Origin: Acidobacteriaceae bacterium
Lineage (GTDB): Bacteria > Acidobacteriota > Vicinamibacteria > Vicinamibacterales > CAVVIG01
DNA: 11,363 bases
NCBI GenBank assembly: GCA_031274845.1
Contig: JAISPN010000109.1
Coordinates: 1-11,363 of the forward strand
Direction: 5' to 3'
Below the pieces are notes generated by a model that made no database searches, had not been told where the DNA came from, and saw only the letters and a list, made by a program, of their open reading frames with translations. Every line of letters begins with the position of its first letter. The first letter of the stretch is position 1. Position numbers and translations under genes: made by a program. This document shows positions 8,001 to 11,363 of the stretch, one piece after another.

Positions 8001-8222
8001 CGGCTCAGACCGATTATGATTACTACGCTCGTCGCGACGCTCGGCCTGCTTCCGGCCGCGTTGTCGCACGGCATTGGTTCCGACTCTCAGCGCCCGTTCG
8101 CCATTGTCATCGTCGGCGGTCTGTTGGTCGGGATGGTGATTAACATCTTCTTGCTGCCAACGCTGTATGTGTGGGTCGCCGGTGACAACGATGTGCTGCC
8201 TGATGTCAGGGAAGGTGAATAG
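5094..8222 (+). CDS. CzcA-like (heavy-metal class) RND efflux transporter
   Basis: This 1042-residue inner-membrane proton/substrate antiporter is of normal length for CzcA/CusA proteins. It opens with MIRRLIDFALANPF and the first membrane helix; a large periplasmic porter domain, a central helix bundle, a second porter domain and a C-terminal bundle follow, giving the family's 12 helices. The heavy-metal RND signature 'DFGMVVDGAVVMVEN' supplies D404, D410 and E417, matching the proton-relay acids D402, D408 and E415 known in CzcA. By eye the CusA methionine triad (M573, M623, M672) is replaced by R571, N621 and E673, which argues against Cu(I)/Ag(I). I chose the ATG at 5094, 13 nt after the adaptor stop; an earlier in-frame ATG (5040) lies inside the adaptor gene and adds 18 polar residues. 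Substrate unknown: divalent metal or an organic compound. Confidence 0.94.
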   Translation: MIRRLIDFALANPFLVAAVTVLLLAWGVISFRSLPIEAYPDVANNYVNIITQWPGRAAEEVEQQVTIPIETAMNGIPHLEHLRSTTLFGLSSVTLVFDDESENDWNRQKSLERLSQANLPDNLQPQMGTDWSPVGQIFFFTLTSTNPAYDVMDLKSIEDWVVEKQFKSVPNVVDVSSLGGVTKEYQVQVDPDKLVSYGLTIGQLESQLASNNVNAGGGFIESGLQQINVRALGLVRNVRDIAQTVIKTQKGTALRVSDVAEVTQGAKVRLGQNGKAIHRADGRIIDNDDVVEGIVLLRKGADSDSTLQGIHAKVEELNTRILPPGVKVVPFLDRSDLVHYTTHTVLHNLTEGILLVVVILFLFLGNARGALIVALTIPFSLLFASICLNLRQIPANLLSLGALDFGMVVDGAVVMVENIVRHLGREDGPKSVGERIRMAAHEVQRPVFYAIAIIITAYLPIFTLQRVEGRLFKPMAWTVAFALLGALLFSMLVAPVLARLFFKANVHEWHNPFLLFIRDRYRGILRRAIEYRWITVGVGVACFGLTVFLMASGVVGSEFLPHLDEGAIWVRGTLAPSTGPTEGARLAAETRQLLASFPEVTVVTSQVGRPDDGTDTTGFFNTEYFVDLKPKEEWRPVFQQDKDRLIAAMNRELEKIPGALWNFSQPIADNMQEAVSGVKGELAIKIYGDDLRTLESTGDTIIATMKKIPGIQDLGLFRVVGQPNLNIEVDREQAGRYQINVADVQDAVQTAVGGTAVSEVLQGEQRFDLVVRYQQEYRDTRDRIKAIRLVSPSGERVSLAQLAKIEVVDGANQIYREGNSRYVAIKYSVRGRDLGSTVEEAIERVGKEVKLPQGYRIDWAGEYESQQRSQRRLMVVVPLTILVILMILYTMFNSFKWATLMLVNIAMAPLGGVLALLLTGTHFSVSSGVGFLALFGVSVQTGVIMLEYINQLRAQGHSVIDAAVEGAILRLRPIMITTLVATLGLLPAALSHGIGSDSQRPFAIVIVGGLLVGMVINIFLLPTLYVWVAGDNDVLPDVREGE

Positions 8223-8240
8223 CGAAAAGGCGACTGGCGA

Positions 8241-9092
8241 ATGAGACGCTGGCGCGACTGGCGGCCGATCGTCTTCGGCCTCGCGCTCGTCGTGGGCGGC
8301 GCTCGTTTCGTCGCCGCGCAGCCGCGGCCGCTGCCGATCGCGCATGTCGACGGCGTGGGCGCTGGCAATATCTCGCTGCAGACGAGCGCCGATTACACGC
8401 ACAACGCGCAGTACACGCTCTCGGGGCTTGACGGCAATCTCTGGCGTGTCGGCCTCGTCCGGCTCGACGTTGGGCTCAGCTCGATAGCCGACCTTGAACT
8501 GAGCGGCGGTCTGCGAGATTACTTGCAGATCCTCGCCACGCATCCCGCGCCGCTGTCCGACGAACTTCTCCTGCCAAACCCCGCCTCGACCAGCGCGTTC
8601 GACGACATCATCGTCGGGACGAAAATTCGCGTGCATCAGGCGGATGGCGGTACGCCCGGTTTGGCGGTGTACGTCGGCACGCGGCTGCCGAACGCGAAGC
8701 ACCCGAGCGGCCTTGGGCAGGACACGATGGACTTCTACACGCGAGCCATCGTGGGCGAATCGCTGGGCCCGCTTCACGCCACCGTGAACGGCGGTCTCGG
8801 CGTGCTTGGCGATCCGATGCGCAGCACCAGGCATGTGTCGTCACTGCTCTACGGCGCTGAGCTCAGCGCGCCAGTCGTCTCGCATCTCGCGCTGGTTGTT
8901 GGCGGCGATGGTCGGACTGGACCCAATGAACCCGGCCTTGAATCCCGCGCCATCGCGCGCCTCGGGTTCGAGTGGGCGAGCGAGGGGCCGCTGTTCGTCA
9001 ACCTCTCGGCCACGCGCGGCATGACGCCTCGTGACGGCCGTGGCGGCGGCGCCATCACGATCGGCTACACGTTCCACGCCTTCAATCCGTAG
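8241..9092 (+). CDS. Outer-membrane beta-barrel protein, 'MetA-pathway'/transporter-like family
   Basis: This 283-residue secreted protein has a signal peptide (about 1-26, probable cut VAA-Q). The rest alternates polar and hydrophobic residues in short strands and ends in an aromatic-containing strand (IGYTFHAFNP), as expected of an outer-membrane barrel. The middle pattern (FDDIIVGTKIRV, then DGGTPGLAVYVGTRLPNA, DFYTRAIVGESLGPLHATVNGG) resembles the PF13557 family, named for a phenol-degradation cluster. Members occur widely beside transporters, and most have no proven role. It starts 18 nt after the pump stop, with AAAAGG (8225-8230) as a possible ribosome site, so it is probably the fourth gene of the efflux operon. 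A role as an extra pore or envelope partner of the pump is inference. Family assignment is moderate and start choice good. Confidence 0.7.
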   Translation: MRRWRDWRPIVFGLALVVGGARFVAAQPRPLPIAHVDGVGAGNISLQTSADYTHNAQYTLSGLDGNLWRVGLVRLDVGLSSIADLELSGGLRDYLQILATHPAPLSDELLLPNPASTSAFDDIIVGTKIRVHQADGGTPGLAVYVGTRLPNAKHPSGLGQDTMDFYTRAIVGESLGPLHATVNGGLGVLGDPMRSTRHVSSLLYGAELSAPVVSHLALVVGGDGRTGPNEPGLESRAIARLGFEWASEGPLFVNLSATRGMTPRDGRGGGAITIGYTFHAFNP

Positions 9093-9095
9093 GCC

Positions 9096-9123
9096 GCGCA
9101 TCCCGATCGCGGTCGCGATGCGC
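9096..9123 (+). terminator. GC-rich hairpin just after the efflux operon, possible terminator
   Basis: GCGCATC (9096-9102) pairs perfectly with GATGCGC (9117-9123). After a single C-C mismatch, CGAT pairs with GTCG (one G-T) around a CGCG tetraloop. The hairpin begins four bases after the stop of the barrel gene, where the operon should end. No T run follows, so it may be a weak or Rho-assisted terminator or an mRNA-stabilising 3' end. Confidence 0.45.
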
Positions 9124-9180
9124 ACGCGTCTCGCTGCGTGACGGCATGGTCCTCAGTAGTCGCTCACGTGAACCGCGGAC

Positions 9181-9186
9181 TATACT
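9181..9186 (+). promoter_or_regulatory. -10-like box TATACT directly before the chlorite dismutase-family gene
   Basis: TATACT is one base from the consensus TATAAT. It ends six bases before the ATG at 9193, so transcription would begin at or next to the start codon. No convincing -35 hexamer is visible at 16-18 bases upstream (around 9158-9163). The upstream Shine-Dalgarno is also poor (only CGGA), which fits a leaderless message. Moderate-to-low certainty without transcript data. Confidence 0.4.
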
Positions 9187-9192
9187 CGGATC

Positions 9193-9939
9193 ATGAGTCA
9201 CACCACTGAGTCCACAGAGCGGCGTCGCGGTCCTGAACCACCAGATTTGAGCGAGAAGGGTGGCAACCGGAACGGACAGCCGCAACGATCCGATACCCGT
9301 CTCTTCATGCAGTTGCTGGTGTTTGGCAATTGCCGCGACGCGAGAAGCGTGGCGGCACGCATCGAGGCGGCGGGGCTGACCGGGGCCATCTACGAAGACG
9401 TGAACGATCCGCGCGGCATCGCCAGCCTGACGCTTACTGAGCAGCCGGACACCTTCCTCGACGTGCTGCGGCCGCTGCTCAATACCGCGCCGCTCGATCA
9501 GTTGGTCCTCAAGCCGGAGTTCACGATGTTCGGGCGGACGTATTCGCTCGGCTACGAGCCGGATCTCGACGACACGCTCGTCGGCCGTCCGACGCGGACG
9601 GTGCTCAACCCCGAGTGGCCGTGGGTGGTCTGGTATCCGCTGCGCCGCAATGGACGCTTCGCGCAGTTGCCGATCGAGGAGCAGCGCGTGATTCTTGCGG
9701 AGCATGGCGCGATCGGGATGGCGTTTGGCGCGGGCGACTACGCGCACGACATCCGTCTGGCCTGTCATGGTCTGGATACGCACGACAGCGACTTTGTCGT
9801 CGGTCTCATCGGCAAGGAGCTGTTTCCGCTCTCCGCCGTCGTGCAGACGATGCGGAAGACGCAGCAGACGTCGCTTTATCTCGAACGCCTCGGTCCGTTT
9901 TTCATCGGACGCGTGGTGTGGCAATCGGCCCGGAAGTAA
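9193..9939 (+). CDS. Chlorite dismutase/HemQ (ChdC)-family haem protein
   Basis: This 248-residue cytoplasmic protein has a polar, probably disordered N-terminus (1-35) followed by two ferredoxin-like halves of the chlorite dismutase superfamily. The first begins at RLFMQLLVFGNC. The second shows the superfamily core: WYPLRR (147-152), EEQRVILAEHGAIG with H171 as the likely proximal haem ligand, HGLD (192-195), then VVQTMRKTQQTSLYLE and GPFFIG. Y148 lies where coproheme decarboxylases carry the catalytic tyrosine of their YPMxK motif; the lysine place is R152. No arginine sits at the usual distal site, where the region reads YAHDIRLACHG, so true chlorite breakdown is unlikely. It could be a coproheme decarboxylase (last step of the coproporphyrin haem pathway) or a relative of unknown function. 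The start at 9193 is preferred over the internal ATG 9307, which would cut into the first beta strand. Family secure, reaction unproven. Confidence 0.8.
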   Translation: MSHTTESTERRRGPEPPDLSEKGGNRNGQPQRSDTRLFMQLLVFGNCRDARSVAARIEAAGLTGAIYEDVNDPRGIASLTLTEQPDTFLDVLRPLLNTAPLDQLVLKPEFTMFGRTYSLGYEPDLDDTLVGRPTRTVLNPEWPWVVWYPLRRNGRFAQLPIEEQRVILAEHGAIGMAFGAGDYAHDIRLACHGLDTHDSDFVVGLIGKELFPLSAVVQTMRKTQQTSLYLERLGPFFIGRVVWQSARK

Positions 9940-11005
9940 TCACGGCCGAAGACGCAAGCGATGTGAGCGACCCGGCGGCGGTTTCGACGCGGCCGAGCCA
10001 CTGCACAAACGGCGCGCGGTCGACGCTGTGGATGAGCAACCAGTCCGCGGCGCCGAGCGCGGCGACCATGATGTCTGACGTGAGATCCTGAAGCGGCGCA
10101 GATCGACGCGCCGCTTCGATTCCGACGATGGTCTCCGCGACCATCAACTCCGCGACGAGCGTCCGCACGCCGCGTCCCTGATACGCACTCCACGACCCAA
10201 ACGCCTTGGCGGCCAGATAGCGCGCGACAGCCGGAGCATATTTGCCCCAGTGCCGGATCGGATGTGACGCGACATCCGTTGACGTTTGGTTCGACTCGTC
10301 TGCGGCCTCTTCCCGCCGCACGAAGCCGAGGACCGTCGCGTAGACGGCCGGATCAGTGAACGGATGGTAGATGTCTGGACGCCTGTTCGTGATGCGCGCG
10401 CGCGCGAACACATCGTCCGCGTGATCGCTGAGGTCGCCCTGTGAGGGCGACCACGATCGCAGTGCTTCCGCGGTCCATGCGACGGCGTTCAATTGCGCTT
10501 CGATGCTGAGCGTCTCGTCGGCGAACGTGCCGACGAGAAAATCCTCCCAGCGCGAGTAGGTGTCGAGATCGCACAGGACCGATGGACGGAGCAGTGGCGG
10601 CCATTCCTGTTCGGCGTCAAGCGCGTCGTAGAAGCGATCTTGAGGAAACGCGGCTGGATTCTTCACGATGCGCAAGGGTGCCGTGTCTTCAACAAGGAGA
10701 CGCGCGGCGGTGGGGCAGAAGTGCGACAGCGTGACGAAGGTGCCGCGTCGATCGCGGAGCGAGAGGCGCGGAAACTGATCGCAGGCGCGCGGAAGCGCCG
10801 CGGCGCCGTGATCGCGTTGCAGCTGGCAGAGACCGCTCGGGCGATCGTAGAAGCGGCAGGCGCCGGTCGCATCGGGAACAAGTGACGCGACGCCGAGCCA
10901 CTGCTGCTTGTCGACGTCAACTGGGATGCGCCAGCCAGCCGTGCAGCAGGCGCCCGCATGCCGGCAGCGGTACGTCGCGTGCGTGCTCAGAGCGTGGACG
11001 GACAC
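9902..11005 (-). CDS. FliB/YkgJ-like cysteine-cluster protein (putative metal or Fe-S binding)
   Basis: This is a 367-residue protein with an N-terminal cysteine-cluster domain (about 10-100). Cysteines lie at 14, 20, 21, 50, 60, 75 and 97, in the order YRC-x5-CC, CRFYD, LCQLQ, ACDQFPR and FCPTAARLL. This is the pattern of the YkgJ family (putative zinc- or iron-chelating) and of FliB, the flagellin lysine methylase, whose 'S.CPEAARL' motif is close to 'SHFCPTAARL' here. The rest (100-367) is mostly helical and not recognised. I prefer the GTG at 11005: it lies just before the conserved domain and ten bases after the thioredoxin stop. An ATG at 11107 would place the first 34 residues inside the thioredoxin gene. 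It probably shares an operon with the thioredoxin. No flagellar gene is in view, so a methylase role is not supported. Its last 38 bases overlap the convergent chlorite dismutase-family gene. Confidence 0.75.
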   Translation of the reverse strand: MSVHALSTHATYRCRHAGACCTAGWRIPVDVDKQQWLGVASLVPDATGACRFYDRPSGLCQLQRDHGAAALPRACDQFPRLSLRDRRGTFVTLSHFCPTAARLLVEDTAPLRIVKNPAAFPQDRFYDALDAEQEWPPLLRPSVLCDLDTYSRWEDFLVGTFADETLSIEAQLNAVAWTAEALRSWSPSQGDLSDHADDVFARARITNRRPDIYHPFTDPAVYATVLGFVRREEAADESNQTSTDVASHPIRHWGKYAPAVARYLAAKAFGSWSAYQGRGVRTLVAELMVAETIVGIEAARRSAPLQDLTSDIMVAALGAADWLLIHSVDRAPFVQWLGRVETAAGSLTSLASSAVITSGPIATPRVR

Positions 11006-11015
11006 CTGCCGGGAT

Positions 11016-11363
11016 CTACAAAAACGCGTCGCTCGCGAGGATGAACGCTTCGATGTCCGCGGCCGGCCGCGCGCCGCTCGTCCGCGCGACTTCGCGGCCA
11101 CCGGCAAACACGGCCATCGTGGGAATCGATCGGATGCCGTAGCGCTGACCGAGATCGGAGAGCAGGTCGGTGTTCACCTTGACGACGAGGAAGCGGCCGC
11201 CCGCGCGCGCGGCGACTTTGGTCAACTCCGGCGCAACCATCCGGCACGGACCGCACCAGGGCGCCCAGTAGTCGACGACCACGGGAATCGAGGCGTGCGT
11301 GACGAGACGATCGAAGTCGTCGGTGCGGGCGATATCCAGCGGGATGCTGATGCCATTGAGCGG
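11016..11363 (-). CDS. trxC: Thioredoxin, TrxC-like (5' end outside window)
   Basis: The frame runs open to the right edge, so the N-terminus is missing; 115 residues are visible. Reading from the edge gives PLNGISIPLDIARTDDFDRL, then VVVDYWAPWCGPCRM with the redox-active CGPC pair. The conserved cis-proline segment 'IRSIPTMAVF' and the C-terminal helix follow, ending at TAG (11018-11016). The GTG at 11282 lies inside the fold's first core strand and is not the true start. The residues before the fold and the 'YGIRSIPT' pattern are more like thioredoxin 2 (TrxC), which carries a zinc-ribbon N-terminus, than TrxA. That part is off the window, so the subtype is a likely guess. It reduces protein disulphides in the cytoplasm. 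It sits ten bases upstream of the cysteine-cluster gene, which may rely on it to keep its many cysteines reduced. Confidence 0.85.
   Translation of the reverse strand, partial: PLNGISIPLDIARTDDFDRLVTHASIPVVVDYWAPWCGPCRMVAPELTKVAARAGGRFLVVKVNTDLLSDLGQRYGIRSIPTMAVFAGGREVARTSGARPAADIEAFILASDAFL

Noticed and set aside
8223..8240. Short GGCGA direct repeat in the pump/barrel spacer as a dispersed repeat
   Set aside because: Two 5-bp copies in an 18-base GC-rich spacer are not above chance. I could not show further copies in the window.
7872..8834. Minus-strand open frame (320 codons) across the pump/barrel junction
   Set aside because: It covers two real genes on the other strand and their short spacer, and has no recognisable fold or start signal.
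9082..9924. Minus-strand open frame (280 codons) opposite the chlorite dismutase-family gene
   Set aside because: The composition is charged and repetitive. The plus-strand frame has the family motifs, so this is a shadow.
9193..9939. True chlorite dismutase (oxygen-evolving)
   Set aside because: The distal arginine expected of functional enzymes is not at its usual distance from H171, and no perchlorate or chlorate reductase genes are in view.

Overview
The window is high-GC and densely coded. It comes from a Gram-negative bacterium, because it encodes an outer-membrane efflux channel, a probable lipoprotein adaptor, an inner-membrane RND pump and an outer-membrane barrel. Codon usage, gene spacing and the short intergenic repeats remind me of Acidobacteriota (Vicinamibacteria-like). 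No rRNA or other marker is present, so that placement is a guess. I see no tRNA or rRNA gene, CRISPR array, insertion sequence or phage gene.

Layout, left to right. (1) The C-terminal end of an XRE-type helix-turn-helix regulator (1-216, +), cut by the window edge. (2) A 193-base convergent gap filled by an imperfect 31-bp inverted repeat, whose arms lie directly beyond the two stop codons. (3) A two-component system on the minus strand: a membrane PAS histidine kinase (2447 down to 1050) overlapping by 8 nt a NarL/FixJ-type response regulator (1057 down to 410). (4) A 228-base divergent control region. (5) A tightly packed plus-strand operon: TolC/CzcC-like channel, CzcB-like adaptor, CzcA-like RND pump, and a small 'MetA-like' outer-membrane barrel (2676-9092). 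A hairpin follows the last stop. (6) A chlorite dismutase/HemQ-family protein (9193-9939, +) with a -10-like box only six bases before its ATG. (7) On the minus strand, a TrxC-like thioredoxin that runs off the right edge, followed by a FliB/YkgJ-like cysteine-cluster protein. The tail of the latter overlaps the tail of the chlorite dismutase-family gene by 38 bp.

How the parts fit: the channel, adaptor and pump form a complete tripartite export machine. The divergent kinase and regulator are its most likely controllers. The pump keeps the proton-relay acids of the heavy-metal RND class. By eye it lacks the three copper/silver-binding methionines of CusA, so its substrate is open. The right end groups redox proteins: a haem-binding family member, a thioredoxin, and a metal or Fe-S cysteine-cluster protein.

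The best candidates for something under-described are three. One is the efflux operon with its unusual LuxR-type regulator and extra outer-membrane barrel. The second is the diverged chlorite dismutase-family enzyme. The third is the inverted-repeat element in the convergent gap.
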